Assembly: GCA_902167325.1 (NCBI GenBank)
Contig: LR632930.1
Span: 2,976,001-3,040,000 of the forward strand
Origin: Chitinophaga pinensis
GTDB lineage: Bacteria; Bacteroidota; Bacteroidia; Chitinophagales; Chitinophagaceae
Direction of reading: 5' to 3'
Length of the DNA stretch: 64,000 nt
The translations under genes and the position numbers were made by a program. This document shows positions 8,227 to 18,350 of the stretch, in pieces; position 1 is the first letter of the stretch; each line of letters begins with the position of its first letter. The notes under the pieces are model-generated. The model ran no database searches and had not been told where the DNA came from. It was given only the letters and a program-made list of their open reading frames with translations.

Positions 8227-10134
8227 CTATGCCATAACTTTTTCCGGCACCGTGTCGTGAATGCTCTTCCCGATGGTTGCCATAAACCGGTCGTACTCGA
8301 TCTCTTCCCTGTTCATTTTGTCGTACCAGTTCTTTTTCAGGATCAATGTGGTAATGCCCAGCACAAGGAGGGTGCTGAAAAGCGACAGATGGTATTGCAG
8401 TACAATGTACATGGGAATGAGGGTAAGCGTGCATTGCCAGATGATCCCCACTACGATGTTCACCATGTCCCGCCGGAAGTTGGTATTGGGCTGCAGGCCG
8501 GGGTAGCGCTGCATGGCTTTGGCTGCTACCGGTCCCCAATAGCCCCAGGGGCGTACCCGCACATAAAACTCGATGAGCGTATCCTCGTCTGCCGGAGGGG
8601 AACTGTATGTTCCGATGATGCAACCGGCCAGTGAAACTACCAGCATGAGGGGGAAGTAATACAGCGGCAGCGTATGAGGGAAAAGCTGTGGCACGATCAG
8701 TGCCGCCAGGATGCCGGCAAACATGCCCCAGAAGAACCCGTGACCGTTAAAGCGCCACCAATGCCATTTCAGTACATTGGCCGCAATATAGCCCCCATAC
8801 AGCGCCGATACGATCCATTGCAGGATGGAGTTGATGTCCTGGATATAAAACCCTATCACCGTACTGAACACCACCACTGCCAGCGAGATAATGTAACTGG
8901 CGCGGATGGTCACTTTACTGGAAGCGCCGGGGTTGATGTACCGGAGGTATACGTCGTTAATCAGGTAAGCCGGTGCCGCATTTACCGTGGAGGCGAAGGT
9001 GGAGATGAATGCCGCCAGCAACCCGGCCAGCAGCAGGCCGGTAAGCCCTGCCTGCGAAAACTGGTTGATGGCCCTTGGCAGGATAGTTTCGAAATCGATA
9101 CCGTTCCCCATCTGCTTAAAGTCGGCACTGAAAAATACAAGTGCCAGCACGGTAAAGCCCATGATCATTAAGTATCGGGGGATGAGCAGGAACACGTTCA
9201 CGGATGCGCTCATCAGGGCTGCTTCCCGAGGGGTACGGCAGGCAAGCACCTTCTGCATGTCGTAACTGGGCGCAGGGCCTGCCATGCTGAAAAAAACACC
9301 TTTAAAAAGCATCATCATTACAAATACGGCAAACAGTCCATACTGATCGGCACTGATCTTTTGCATGATGGCAGGGATGTGCTGGCTCCAGTCGAGCCCC
9401 AGCTCCCAGCCGAAAAAAGGACTGTCCCAGCCGGCCGGTATGTTCGCTGCCAGCGCTTCGGCACTCACGGTGTTCATGGCGGTTATTGCGATGGCTACGC
9501 CGGAAATGGTCATGATGGTAAACTGCACGGCGTCTGCCCACACAATCCCTTCCATGCCACCCATGATCACGTAAAAGGTAGCGATGCTGGTAAAGAAGAT
9601 GCCATACAGGTGAGGCACAAATGCAGGATCCACATGAAAGGGTACATACGCGGAGATCACATCCCACGGCAGAAATACTTCCATGAACTTGCCCACGCCA
9701 ATGAAGCCATAGCTGAGGAACCCTAATACACCGATCACCGCGTAACAGACAACGATGCCGTGAGACAGGCCCGCTCCATTGCCATAACCAAACCGCGTGC
9801 GTATCCATTCTGCGCCGGTGCGGGCATTGCTGCGCCGCAGCCATACGGAGAGGTAGACCATCATGAATATCTGGTTGAAAACGGGCCAGAGCCAGGGTAC
9901 CCACATGCTCTTCATGCCATACACGAAGGCGAGGTATACCAGCCACATGGTTCCGGAAATGTCGAACATCCCGGAAGCGTTGGACAGGCCCAGCAGGTAA
10001 TACGGCAACGTTTTTCCTCCAAGGAAATATTCATCGAGGTTTTGGGATGCCCTCTTTTTTACGATCAGCCCGATTACCACCATGGCGGCGAGGTAAAAGG
10101 CTATGATTAGTATGTCAATTAATGCAAGCTTCAT
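8227..10134 (-). CDS. Sodium:solute symporter (SSS family)
   Basis: The 635-residue inner-membrane protein has about 13-15 hydrophobic segments. It shows the family's hallmark helix-rich core: DEYFLGGKTLPYYLLGLSN near residues 34-52, and AAFISTFASTVNAAPAYLI around residue 385, the sodium-site helix region. Members take up sugars, amino acids or other small solutes with sodium. It is the last gene of the minus-strand run AraC-susC-susD-arylsulfotransferase-GH130 and is followed by a terminator. The GH130 gene starts upstream with a 67-base gap, so the likely substrate is the oligosaccharide that the phosphorylase uses in the cytoplasm, which is inference. It is longer than the usual 500-550 residues because of an extra C-terminal helix pair and tail. 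Confidence 0.85.
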   Translation of the reverse strand: MKLALIDILIIAFYLAAMVVIGLIVKKRASQNLDEYFLGGKTLPYYLLGLSNASGMFDISGTMWLVYLAFVYGMKSMWVPWLWPVFNQIFMMVYLSVWLRRSNARTGAEWIRTRFGYGNGAGLSHGIVVCYAVIGVLGFLSYGFIGVGKFMEVFLPWDVISAYVPFHVDPAFVPHLYGIFFTSIATFYVIMGGMEGIVWADAVQFTIMTISGVAIAITAMNTVSAEALAANIPAGWDSPFFGWELGLDWSQHIPAIMQKISADQYGLFAVFVMMMLFKGVFFSMAGPAPSYDMQKVLACRTPREAALMSASVNVFLLIPRYLMIMGFTVLALVFFSADFKQMGNGIDFETILPRAINQFSQAGLTGLLLAGLLAAFISTFASTVNAAPAYLINDVYLRYINPGASSKVTIRASYIISLAVVVFSTVIGFYIQDINSILQWIVSALYGGYIAANVLKWHWWRFNGHGFFWGMFAGILAALIVPQLFPHTLPLYYFPLMLVVSLAGCIIGTYSSPPADEDTLIEFYVRVRPWGYWGPVAAKAMQRYPGLQPNTNFRRDMVNIVVGIIWQCTLTLIPMYIVLQYHLSLFSTLLVLGITTLILKKNWYDKMNREEIEYDRFMATIGKSIHDTVPEKVMA

Positions 10135-10201
10135 GGTTGTGTTCCTGATAACGTGGTAAAAAAGCCGGTAAAGATAGCAGAATTAAGTTCCCGGGTAACG
10201 G

Positions 10202-11386
10202 TCAGCCCGCTTTTTCCCGGTAAGCGAGGTTGCGGTCGATAAGTTCATTGATACGCCTTACAGATGCGGCAGAGCGCAATTCGTCGGCCGGGGCATGCAG
10301 GCAATAATCCACCAGTTGTTCAACGGAAGATACTGCCACATGCATACGCGTGTCACTGGAGGCATAGTATATGTAAACCGTGCCATCGTCATCACAGATC
10401 CAGCCGTTGGAGAATAGTACGTTGGATACATCTCCCACACGCTCTGTATCCTCCGGTGCCATCAGGTAACCTGCCGGCTCAGCGATAAGCAGGGATGGTT
10501 CATCCAGCGCAGTGAGGTAAGTATAGAGTACATACCGTAACCCTGCTGCACAGTTGCGGACCCCGTGCGCGAGGTGCAGCCAGCCTTTCGGTGTTTTGAT
10601 AGGGTGGGGGCCTTCACCGTTCTTCAGCTCCTTGATGGTATGGTAATAGCGTTTGTTGATGATCGTTTCGTTTCCGATAACAGGATGTTGGATGTCTTTC
10701 ACCAGTCCCCATCCGATGCCGCCGCCGCTGCCGGCCATAATGAAGTCGTCCTGCGGACGGGTATAGAACGCATAATGGCCGTCCACGAATTCGGGATGCA
10801 GCACTACGTTCCGCTGCTGGCTCCGCGATTGCAGGTTGGGCAAACGCTCCCAGGTCCGGAAGTCTTTCGTGCGCACAATTCCGGCGCTGGCCATGGCGGT
10901 AGAGAGGTCGCCGGGTGCCGCATCCGGGTGATGGCGCTCGCTGCAGAATACGCCGTACACCCAGCCGTCTTCATGCTCCGTAAGCCGGATGTCGTACACA
11001 TTTGTTTCATGCGGGTCGGTATCCGGCAGCTCCACGGGCCGGGGCCAGAAGCGGAACTGGTCGATGCCGTTAGGACTTTCCGCGATAGCGAAAAACGATT
11101 TGCGGTCTGCCCCTTCCACTCTTACCATCATGAGGTATCTGCCGTTCCATTTGATGGCGCCGGCGTTCATGGTAGTGTTCATCCCAATACGCTCCTGGCA
11201 GTAGGGATTCGATGCCGGGTCCTGGTCATACCGCCAGGTGAGCGGAATATGTTCGCGGGTGATAACGGGATGCTCATACCGCTGAACGATGCCGTTGTGT
11301 TGTGCGGTAGGTGCATTGATCCTGGCCAGTAAGGCCTCCTGACGCTGTGCTAATTCTTCCCAGCGTTGCTGAAACTGGTCTTTCAT
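10202..11386 (-). CDS. GH130 glycoside phosphorylase, probably mannosyl-glucose phosphorylase-like
   Basis: The 394-residue protein matches family GH130: a five-bladed propeller fold that cleaves beta-mannosides with phosphate to give mannose 1-phosphate. The motif [10 protein letters not shown] places the general-acid aspartate at D132, next to the position known for the Bacteroides 4-O-beta-mannosyl-glucose phosphorylase (Asp131). Further family features are [19 protein letters not shown] (66-84) and [17 protein letters not shown] chose the ATG at 11386: it is preceded by AAAGGAAAA, gives the usual family length, and avoids overlap with the upstream gene, whose stop is at 11431; the open frame extends to 11593. 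There is no signal peptide, so it is cytoplasmic. It sits with SusC/SusD and a symporter, consistent with use of a mannose-containing oligosaccharide. Confidence 0.88.
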   Translation of the reverse strand: MKDQFQQRWEELAQRQEALLARINAPTAQHNGIVQRYEHPVITREHIPLTWRYDQDPASNPYCQERIGMNTTMNAGAIKWNGRYLMMVRVEGADRKSFFAIAESPNGIDQFRFWPRPVELPDTDPHETNVYDIRLTEHEDGWVYGVFCSERHHPDAAPGDLSTAMASAGIVRTKDFRTWERLPNLQSRSQQRNVVLHPEFVDGHYAFYTRPQDDFIMAGSGGGIGWGLVKDIQHPVIGNETIINKRYYHTIKELKNGEGPHPIKTPKGWLHLAHGVRNCAAGLRYVLYTYLTALDEPSLLIAEPAGYLMAPEDTERVGDVSNVLFSNGWICDDDGTVYIYYASSDTRMHVAVSSVEQLVDYCLHAPADELRSAASVRRINELIDRNLAYREKAG

Positions 11387-11430
11387 GTGTTTTCCTTTCT
11401 TCTGCGGATTTTTAATCTGTGAATCTGTTC

Positions 11431-13227
11431 TCAAAGGTTTTCTGGATATAAGGATAAACGGGTAACCCTGTGAAATGCGGTGCCGCTGGGTGCGGTGATC
11501 TCCAGTTCGAAGATTACTTCGCCGGTGGCCGGGTCTGTCTCCACCACACGTCCGCCAAAGCCCTTGGCAGTAGGCACGCCCATACCCGGACAAAACATGA
11601 TATGCCCGGTACTCTTTAAATATTGCACGCCTGAAAGCGCCTGCGAAAAGCCTGCGGCTCCTCTTGCCTTGCCGTATTGCCGCACCTGTTGTACGGTGCC
11701 TTTGGTTTCGTCGATTTTATATTCTACGGCACGACTGTAATTCTGCGTCTGTGCATTGGGTATCCAATGGCGGTTATATCCGTTGTCGAACACCAGGATG
11801 TTGCCGTTGGGCAGGCTAACGGGTGTATGCGGACCCCAGCTCCATTCAAATCCCTGTCCGGGAGCATCGCCGTCAATAACGGCCTGGTCGGTTACCAGTA
11901 CACCCTGTTCGTCCACGGGTTTCAGGAGGAACTTCCGGTACTTTTCACCCCATCCTTTGTGCGGGGATAGTATCCACTTCACGGCGCCGGCCGCAGTGAA
12001 AGAGGCAAGCCCCTGGTAGCGCATGGTCATGAGCAGGTGGCCGCCGTGTTCAGCGATGGAGTTATTGTGTGCCCAGTTGCCGGCCGATTGGGCGAAAGGG
12101 CCGGGGGTAGATCCGTCGGTCGTTTTCGGATACCGGGCGCTGTCCATCATGGTAGTGAGGTCCCATTCTTTTACCACATTGCCGTTAACCGGATTAAGTT
12201 CTATGATGAAGTCATTTACGCGAGGCTTGCCGTTGGTAAGGCGTGCGGATGATTTGCTCACGGTAATGAGGAAGTTGCCATTGGCAGCCTCCGTTACTTC
12301 GTGATGGAAGGTGTATCCGAGCCTGGCAAGATCCCACTGGCGGAGCAGCTTGCCGAACATATCGATCTCTACGATGCGGTGCTGCTGCCCGTCTCCCGAA
12401 ATGAAGTGCCCATTTTTGGTGCGTTTCAGCCCGATAGAAGCACCGAAACGCTGGAAGTCGGGCGATTGCTTCAATAGCAGCACCCAGCGGATCTCACCAT
12501 CGGCATCTACCATATAAGGGGCCGATACATCCGCTTCGCTTTCTCCGGGATAGCTCACAAGGTTAACGCCCGGTTCCATCTTGCCGGGCTGCGCTACGAT
12601 CTTCTCTGGTACAGGAAAGCCCTGCACGGGAAGTGGCGCCGTTTGCACCCTGATCTGCGTACTGCCACGCGGCTTGCCGTCTTTATCCGTAAAGGTGAGG
12701 ATAACCGTGTTGTTGTAATCAGGATATAGCCCGAGGATAGGTACATCCTGGCGGATGATGGAGGATTGACAGAGGTGGGTGATGGTGCAGTTGGAGCCTT
12801 CTTTCCCCACAACCGTTACCTGGACACGCCCTGTAGCTGGTAGCCGTAGCTCAGCCACGGCTGCCAGGGGGTTGTAGCCCGAGGGGTTCAGTGTCACCGA
12901 TTCCACCATAAAGCCAAGCTCCGTACCCTTCGATGGTACGGTTATCACAGCACCGCTGCGGAGGGTCACCGTTGTTTTCCATTGCTCTTTCTGTTCTGCT
13001 ATGCTGCCGATCTGATCTGCAGGGATGCGCATTTCTTCCGTTTCAAAACGGAATACATATACGTTGTTTTCGAGGGTGTAGCTGTTGAGAAGACTACCGC
13101 CGTCTACCAGTCTTTCAAAGGCTTTTTGAATAGCAGGGTCCGGCGTAACGTCTTTCCGGTCCCTCCGGCAGGAGAATAATGTGGCGGTTACTACTATAAG
13201 AAGGAGGAGAAATTTGTTCACTTGCAT
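11431..13227 (-). CDS. Arylsulfotransferase (ASST)-family lipoprotein
   Basis: The 598-residue protein starts with a lipoprotein signal ([14 protein letters not shown], lipid-bearing Cys20). After an N-terminal Ig-like part it carries the ASST propeller. Recognisable parts are [39 protein letters not shown] split over two strands, and [20 protein letters not shown]; the histidines in these correspond to the active-site histidines of the periplasmic family. ASSTs move sulfate between phenolic compounds without PAPS. The gene is placed between SusD and GH130 in one operon, which is unusual, so the propeller may act on, or only bind, a modified glycan or glycoside. A stable hairpin (13244-13271) lies just before its start and may set its expression relative to susD. 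Confidence 0.82.
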   Translation of the reverse strand: MQVNKFLLLLIVVTATLFSCRRDRKDVTPDPAIQKAFERLVDGGSLLNSYTLENNVYVFRFETEEMRIPADQIGSIAEQKEQWKTTVTLRSGAVITVPSKGTELGFMVESVTLNPSGYNPLAAVAELRLPATGRVQVTVVGKEGSNCTITHLCQSSIIRQDVPILGLYPDYNNTVILTFTDKDGKPRGSTQIRVQTAPLPVQGFPVPEKIVAQPGKMEPGVNLVSYPGESEADVSAPYMVDADGEIRWVLLLKQSPDFQRFGASIGLKRTKNGHFISGDGQQHRIVEIDMFGKLLRQWDLARLGYTFHHEVTEAANGNFLITVSKSSARLTNGKPRVNDFIIELNPVNGNVVKEWDLTTMMDSARYPKTTDGSTPGPFAQSAGNWAHNNSIAEHGGHLLMTMRYQGLASFTAAGAVKWILSPHKGWGEKYRKFLLKPVDEQGVLVTDQAVIDGDAPGQGFEWSWGPHTPVSLPNGNILVFDNGYNRHWIPNAQTQNYSRAVEYKIDETKGTVQQVRQYGKARGAAGFSQALSGVQYLKSTGHIMFCPGMGVPTAKGFGGRVVETDPATGEVIFELEITAPSGTAFHRVTRLSLYPENL

Positions 13228-13243
13228 AACCTGGATGATAAAA

Positions 13244-13271
13244 CAGGGAACGGTTATGATGCCGTTCCCTG
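13244..13271 (-). promoter_or_regulatory. Intercistronic stem-loop between susD and the ASST gene
   Basis: CAGGGAACGG (13244-13253) pairs perfectly with CCGTTCCCTG (13262-13271) across an 8-base loop. It lacks a T-run on the minus strand, so it is more like an mRNA processing or stabilising element than a terminator. It would protect the 3' end of the susCD message and lower expression of the downstream genes. Confidence 0.6.
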
Positions 13272-13298
13272 CTGTGTTGATTCAATACATGACAAATA

Positions 13299-14933
13299 TT
13301 ACCAGAGCGGGTGTTGCTGAATAGCCGTGTTGGTATTACGCTCGTTCTGGGGGATAGGAAGATAATAGTGCCTGGCCTGGAAGTTTTCGGCGCCCTGCTT
13401 TTTGTTGTTGACAAGGATCTGCTTCATTTCTGCATAGTTGTACCAGCGTTTCAGGTCAAAGAAACGGTGCCCTTCGAAGAAGAACTCCAGCTCGTTCTGA
13501 TGGATCATTTCCTGCCAGAGTGCATCAGGGGTAGCCCATGTTTTAGCAGCAAGGCCGGCACGGTTGCGGATGCGGGTGAGGTCGGCTGCGGCCAGGTCGG
13601 GTTTGTTGTTCTTGATGCAGGCCTCGGCGTGCAGCAGCAGTACTTCCGCGAAGCGCATGATGCGCAGGTTGTTGTTCTGGTTCTGCTGGTTGTACATGCT
13701 GTTGGCATCGGGCTGGTTCTTATAGAAGTTAGTGAACTTCTTGATGAGGAAACGGCCTTTCACACCATTGATGGTGGGGTAATCCGGTTCACCACGCAGG
13801 CGTTTGGTAGCGGATGCGGTCCAGATGTTATCGAAGGAGAGGTTACCGAACCAGGCTCCATCTGCCACCACATCGTTAAAGTCGGAATGTTTCCAGTAGA
13901 AGCTGGTATACATACGCTTGTCGAAACGCGTGTCCGAACCTGCAGGTCTTTCTTCCGCGATGAAGCTCTGTACGATGGATGCGGTGGGCATCCATTTAAA
14001 CCAGCCGCCTGTGCCCTGCGGACCGGCGAAGTTGGCGATCACAAAGCCCTGTGTGGCGGTGGGTGTTTCAGCCCCCCAGCTGCCTTCACCAAAGCTGCCA
14101 TCATACATGATCTCGAACACGGATTCCTTGTTCAGCTCCGTGTGTTCGGTGAAGTTATCTTCAAATTTAGACACCAGGTCGTAAGTATAGGGTGCGGTCA
14201 TGATCGTAGCCAGTTCCGCTTCTGCTTCAGGGTATTTCTTCATGTACACCAGCGCCTTGCCGAGGTGGGCAATTGCAGCGCCTTTGGTAACACGGCCGGC
14301 CTGCGCAGCAGGGCGGGTTATGGGCAGGTGCTGTTTCGCGGTCTTAAAGTCTTCCACGATCTGCGCCCATACAGCCGCTTCCGGAGAAGAGGGTTTCATG
14401 ATCTCAGATGCGTCTTCGATAGCGGGTATCAGGCGGAGGGGAACATCACCAAAGTTAGTCACCAGCAGCAGGTAAGCATATCCGCGCAGGAAGGCGGCTT
14501 CGCCATACAATTCGTTGCGGCGGTTTGCATCCATCGGTACGTTCTGCACGTTTTTCAATACCACGTTGGCGCGGTTGATGGTGTTGTACAAACGGCCAAA
14601 GTCGCTTTCTGCGGTGTTGGGTGTATTCGTGTAGGTAGCAGGCTCCCAGTTGTGCATCTCCTCACCGAGGATGAACCAAACGTCGTCGGCGCGGTTCATG
14701 GTATGCCAGCCGGTATACCCGCCGAAGTAGCCATACATCTGCCCGCGGATGGGGGAGTATACGGTAGCGAGGGCCGATTGTGCATTGGCTTCTGATGTCC
14801 AGAAGGTTTTATCTACCGCCTGGTTGGGATTGGTAAGGTTGAGGAACTCGGATTCCTTGCAGGCTGCGAAAGTGCAGGCCAGCGCGGCTGCGAAGGATAA
14901 TTTTTTTATAGTGGAAATGTTCATCGTTTTCAT
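13299..14933 (-). CDS. SusD/RagB-family outer-membrane nutrient-binding lipoprotein
   Basis: The 544-residue protein has a lipoprotein signal (ALACTFAAC, Cys about 25), the N-terminal FLNLTNPNQAVDKTFW typical of SusD, TPR-like helices, and the family's C-terminal part (EFFFEGHRFFDLKRW, then YYLPIPQNE). It forms the lid that captures ligand over the SusC barrel. It lies 40 bases downstream of susC on the same strand. Two in-frame ATGs (residues 1 and 4) are possible starts; either keeps the signal peptide. The bound ligand is unknown; the neighbouring GH130 and ASST genes point to a mannose-containing, possibly sulfated or aryl-linked, compound. Confidence 0.93.
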   Translation of the reverse strand: MKTMNISTIKKLSFAAALACTFAACKESEFLNLTNPNQAVDKTFWTSEANAQSALATVYSPIRGQMYGYFGGYTGWHTMNRADDVWFILGEEMHNWEPATYTNTPNTAESDFGRLYNTINRANVVLKNVQNVPMDANRRNELYGEAAFLRGYAYLLLVTNFGDVPLRLIPAIEDASEIMKPSSPEAAVWAQIVEDFKTAKQHLPITRPAAQAGRVTKGAAIAHLGKALVYMKKYPEAEAELATIMTAPYTYDLVSKFEDNFTEHTELNKESVFEIMYDGSFGEGSWGAETPTATQGFVIANFAGPQGTGGWFKWMPTASIVQSFIAEERPAGSDTRFDKRMYTSFYWKHSDFNDVVADGAWFGNLSFDNIWTASATKRLRGEPDYPTINGVKGRFLIKKFTNFYKNQPDANSMYNQQNQNNNLRIMRFAEVLLLHAEACIKNNKPDLAAADLTRIRNRAGLAAKTWATPDALWQEMIHQNELEFFFEGHRFFDLKRWYNYAEMKQILVNNKKQGAENFQARHYYLPIPQNERNTNTAIQQHPLW

Positions 14934-14973
14934 GTTTTCAAAAATTGATGGGTAAACGGTTGCGGTCGTTCGA

Positions 14974-17900
14974 TCAGAAGTTCAGCTGGAAGCCAACCAT
15001 GATCGTTCTTGCGAGCGGGAATCGGCCATGGTCTGTACCTCTTGACATAGTGCTGGAACCACCGCCATTCTGGTCATCGTTTTGACCCAGATCTGGTGTA
15101 TAACCCTTGTATTTGGTAACGGTGAAGGCGTTCTCTACCGCAGCAAACACTCTTGCGTCGCGGATACGGGCCTTTTGTACGAAAGAGCCGGGGAGGGCAT
15201 AACCCAGTTCCAGCGTTTTCAGACGGAGGAAAGATCCGTTTTCCAGCCAGCGGTCGCTTACACGGCGGGCGTTCTTGTTCTTATCTTCCTGTGTGAAGCG
15301 GGGCATGTCCGTATTGCGGTTCTGCTCCGTCCAGGCATTCAGGGTGCTGGTGCTGAAGTTGGTGAACTCGTTCATAGACTCCATGCGGGTGCGGGTGTAG
15401 TTGTAGATCTTGTTGCCGGTCATACCGTCGAAGAAGAACCCGAGGTCAAAGCCTTGGTAGGCCACACTGCCGCGTACACCATAAGTGAAGCTGGGGAAAG
15501 GACTGCCTGCATACTGACGGTCGTCATCAGAGATTTTGCCGTCGCCATTGAAATCTTCGAAACGGATATCGCCGGGCTTCGCATCGGGCTGGATCAGGGA
15601 GCCTCCCTTGCCTTTATGTGCATTCACTTCGTCTGCACTCTGGAATATACCGTTGGTTTTGATGAGGTAGAATGCGCCGATGGGATCGCCTACTTTAGCC
15701 CAGGTAACGGTACCTTCTCCCTGAGGGTTGTAGCCGCCAAACTCCTGCCTGCTGCTGCCCACAGTGATGGCCTGTACTTTATTCTTCACGGCAGATGCGT
15801 TGGCGCCTATTGAGTATGTTACTTTGCCAACATTGCCTTTGTAGTTCACCAGCAGTTCGTAACCGGTGTTACGGATCACCCCTGCGTTCATGGTGGGCGA
15901 GCCGTTAAGACCTGCAGAACCGGGCATGGCGATGCTCAGCAATACGTCTTTAGTTTCCTGTACATAGTAATCAGCATTCACAGAAAGCCTGCCGTTGAAG
16001 AAGCTCGCATCCAGACCGATGTTGCTGGTCTTCGTTTCTTCCCAGGTAAGGTTAGCAGGTGATACCCATACCACGCCTGTGTTGGCGCCCATCCACCAGG
16101 TGCCGCCCTGCAGGTAGTTGATACCGCTGGAGCTGATGCTCTGGGTAGAGTAGTTGCCGATCTCCTGGTTACCCAGCACACCATAGCTGGCGCGGAGCTT
16201 CAGTTCGTCGATCTTACCTTTCAGCGGTGTAAAGAAGTCTTCGTTCATAATGTTCCAGCCTACGGATACAGACGGGAAGGTGCCGTAGCGGTGCCCGTCA
16301 GCAAAGCGGGAAGATCCATCGCGGCGTACGGATGCCGCGATCATGTAACGGCTGTCGTAGCTGTACATGAGGCGGGAGAACTGGGATACCAGAGCATATT
16401 CCTGCAGACCGCCGCTGGTGGTTTGCTGCGTGGTAGCGCCTGCTCCGATGGAGTTGGTACCGAACGGAATATCGTTCCTGCTTGCTCCGAAGCCGCGGTT
16501 GGAGTTCTTTTGTGCAGAGTAACCCAGCAGTGCGGATACGTTGTGCTTGCCAAAAGTATTATCGTAGTGGAGGGTGTTTTCTGCCAGCCACTGGTTGTCG
16601 AAGAAGGCAGATTCGCCGAGCTTGGACTGTATAGCGCCTGAACCGAAGTCGTGCGGGGCGTTGTAGTTGTAGTTACGGCCGTTGGTGCGGTTGAGACCGA
16701 GGTTGAACTTATACTTCAGTCCTTTCAGGAAAAGATCCGCTTCTGCATATGCGTTAATGAGCAGATCGGTCTGGTGTACCTGGTTTTCGAACAGCATGGA
16801 AGCGCCCACGGGATTGTCCATGTTCTTCATCCAGGGTGCGATGCCTGCATAGCCGCCCAGCTGGTTAGGGTTGTGTACTGCCAGCAGCGGGTTCTGCCGC
16901 AGTGGGTCTGTGATGGTAAGCCGGTTTACGTCTTTCTGCGAAGAGCGCAGCATGATCGTGTTGCCGAGGCGTACGTGGTCATCAAAGAAGCTGAAGGTAT
17001 TTTTGTTGCGCAGGTTATACGCTTTGAAACCGGAGTTGATGAGGATACCCTGCTGATCGAGGTAACCCGCGGAAATATTGTAGGTAGCGGTTTTGGAACC
17101 TCCTGCTACAGACACGTTCACTTTGGAAACGGGTGCTGTGCGGTACACTTCGTCCTGCCAGTTGGTTCCGTTGCCTGCATAATCAACGGCATCAGGAGGC
17201 AGGTAGCCGGATTGTTTCATCACGCCTTTCCATTGCTGCGCATCCAGCACGCCGAGCTTGCGGGTGATGGTTTGTGTGCCGGTATAAGCGTTGAGATTAA
17301 CGGTTGGCGCCTGGTCTTTCCGGCCGCCTTTGGTGGTAATCAGTACCACGCCGTTTGCAGCACGGGAGCCGTAGATGGCGGAGGCCGATGCATCTTTCAA
17401 TACTTCGAGCGAAGCAATGTCTGACGGGTCAACCATGTTAATGTCTCCATACACGCCGTCGATCACGTACAGCGGTGTATTGGAGCCGAGGGAGCTGAGT
17501 CCGCGGATGTTGATGCTCATGCCGGAGCCGGGCTGGCCGCCCATATTGGAAACACTCACACCGGCAATACGGCCCTGAAGGGCGGCGGAGGCATTCTTGG
17601 CCATATCAGCCTGAAGGTCTTTACCGGTTACGGATGCTACGGCGCCGGTGAGGTCTCTCCGTTTTACACGACCGTATCCTACTACAATTACTTCATCGAG
17701 GCGACTGTCGGATTCCAGTGTGATAGACATACTGCCCGATTCTCCTACCTGCAATTCAGTTTTCTGCATGCCTACGGAAGAAAATTCCAGTACCTGTCCG
17801 CGCGCGGCTTCCAGTGTGAAATTACCATTGGCATCCGTAGTAGTGCCTTTGTTGGTGCCTTTGATCCTGACGGTGGCACCGGGGATCTTGTTGTTCTCCT

Positions 17901-17991
17901 TATCGGTTACCGTGCCTTTGACGGGGCGCAGCTGCGCCCACGTGTTGAGGCTGAATACTCCAAAAAGTAGTATGAATGCGATTTTTTTCAT
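14974..17991 (-). CDS. SusC/RagA-family TonB-dependent outer-membrane transporter
   Basis: The 1005-residue protein has a Sec signal peptide (MKKIAFILLFGVFSLNTWAQ). A carboxypeptidase-D-like domain follows (about 24-95, GTVTDKENNKIPGATVRIKG). Then come the TonB box region DEVIVVGYG (about 99-107), the plug with NIRGLSSLGSNTPLYVIDGV, and a 22-strand barrel ending in the aromatic FQLNF. This is the standard SusC layout without an STN domain, so regulation by FecR/anti-sigma contact is unlikely. It starts the operon susC-susD-ASST-GH130-SSS and imports an oligomer captured by SusD. The AraC-type gene upstream on the same strand is the most likely regulator. Confidence 0.95.
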   Translation of the reverse strand: MKKIAFILLFGVFSLNTWAQLRPVKGTVTDKENNKIPGATVRIKGTNKGTTTDANGNFTLEAARGQVLEFSSVGMQKTELQVGESGSMSITLESDSRLDEVIVVGYGRVKRRDLTGAVASVTGKDLQADMAKNASAALQGRIAGVSVSNMGGQPGSGMSINIRGLSSLGSNTPLYVIDGVYGDINMVDPSDIASLEVLKDASASAIYGSRAANGVVLITTKGGRKDQAPTVNLNAYTGTQTITRKLGVLDAQQWKGVMKQSGYLPPDAVDYAGNGTNWQDEVYRTAPVSKVNVSVAGGSKTATYNISAGYLDQQGILINSGFKAYNLRNKNTFSFFDDHVRLGNTIMLRSSQKDVNRLTITDPLRQNPLLAVHNPNQLGGYAGIAPWMKNMDNPVGASMLFENQVHQTDLLINAYAEADLFLKGLKYKFNLGLNRTNGRNYNYNAPHDFGSGAIQSKLGESAFFDNQWLAENTLHYDNTFGKHNVSALLGYSAQKNSNRGFGASRNDIPFGTNSIGAGATTQQTTSGGLQEYALVSQFSRLMYSYDSRYMIAASVRRDGSSRFADGHRYGTFPSVSVGWNIMNEDFFTPLKGKIDELKLRASYGVLGNQEIGNYSTQSISSSGINYLQGGTWWMGANTGVVWVSPANLTWEETKTSNIGLDASFFNGRLSVNADYYVQETKDVLLSIAMPGSAGLNGSPTMNAGVIRNTGYELLVNYKGNVGKVTYSIGANASAVKNKVQAITVGSSRQEFGGYNPQGEGTVTWAKVGDPIGAFYLIKTNGIFQSADEVNAHKGKGGSLIQPDAKPGDIRFEDFNGDGKISDDDRQYAGSPFPSFTYGVRGSVAYQGFDLGFFFDGMTGNKIYNYTRTRMESMNEFTNFSTSTLNAWTEQNRNTDMPRFTQEDKNKNARRVSDRWLENGSFLRLKTLELGYALPGSFVQKARIRDARVFAAVENAFTVTKYKGYTPDLGQNDDQNGGGSSTMSRGTDHGRFPLARTIMVGFQLNF

Positions 17992-18350
17992 ACGCAGAAG
18001 TGGATTTTTTTTAAGTGTATTTGAAGAAAGATGTTTGGCTGCTGTCTGTCAGATTTTAACAGGAGTAAAGCTAGGAGAATGCTTTTGGGGAATATTGCCC
18101 GGTAAGCTCAATCTCATTGAACTATCACGTCAATTTATTTATAGCAGGAAGGTGGCTGGCAGTATCCGTTTTGCGGGGCATGCATTATCTGTCGTAGCTA
18201 ATAGCCGTAGTTGCTTTGGAGGGAATAAATGTAGGATTGACGATCGTTGCAATGAAACTTGCATCCGTCATTTACTTATCCTGATACCGGTGTAAGTTGT
18301 ACGATTTGTTCAAAAGGATTGAACTGCTGGTTCAGTATTTATGTGAGGAA
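17992..18350. other. 359-base intergenic region upstream of susC
   Basis: It lies between the AraC-type gene and susC, both on the minus strand, so it should hold the susC promoter. No TTG-N19-TAnnTTTG match was found on the minus strand, which suggests activator-dependent transcription. An inverted repeat GTTCAA-N5-TTGAAC (18308-18324) lies just downstream of the AraC stop; it has no T-run and may be a regulator site. The plus-strand ORFs here are not credible. Confidence 0.5.

Noticed and set aside
11387..11593. Upstream extension of the GH130 gene
   Set aside because: It would overlap the end of the ASST gene and add residues not seen in the family; the ATG at 11386 has a ribosome-binding-like AAAGGAAAA.
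13311..14795. 494-residue plus-strand ORF opposite susD
   Set aside because: It is the antisense frame of a well-supported SusD gene and shows no recognisable domain.
18308..18324. GTTCAA-N5-TTGAAC as a terminator of the AraC gene
   Set aside because: The stem is only six bases and no T-run follows on the minus strand; noted as a possible regulator site only.
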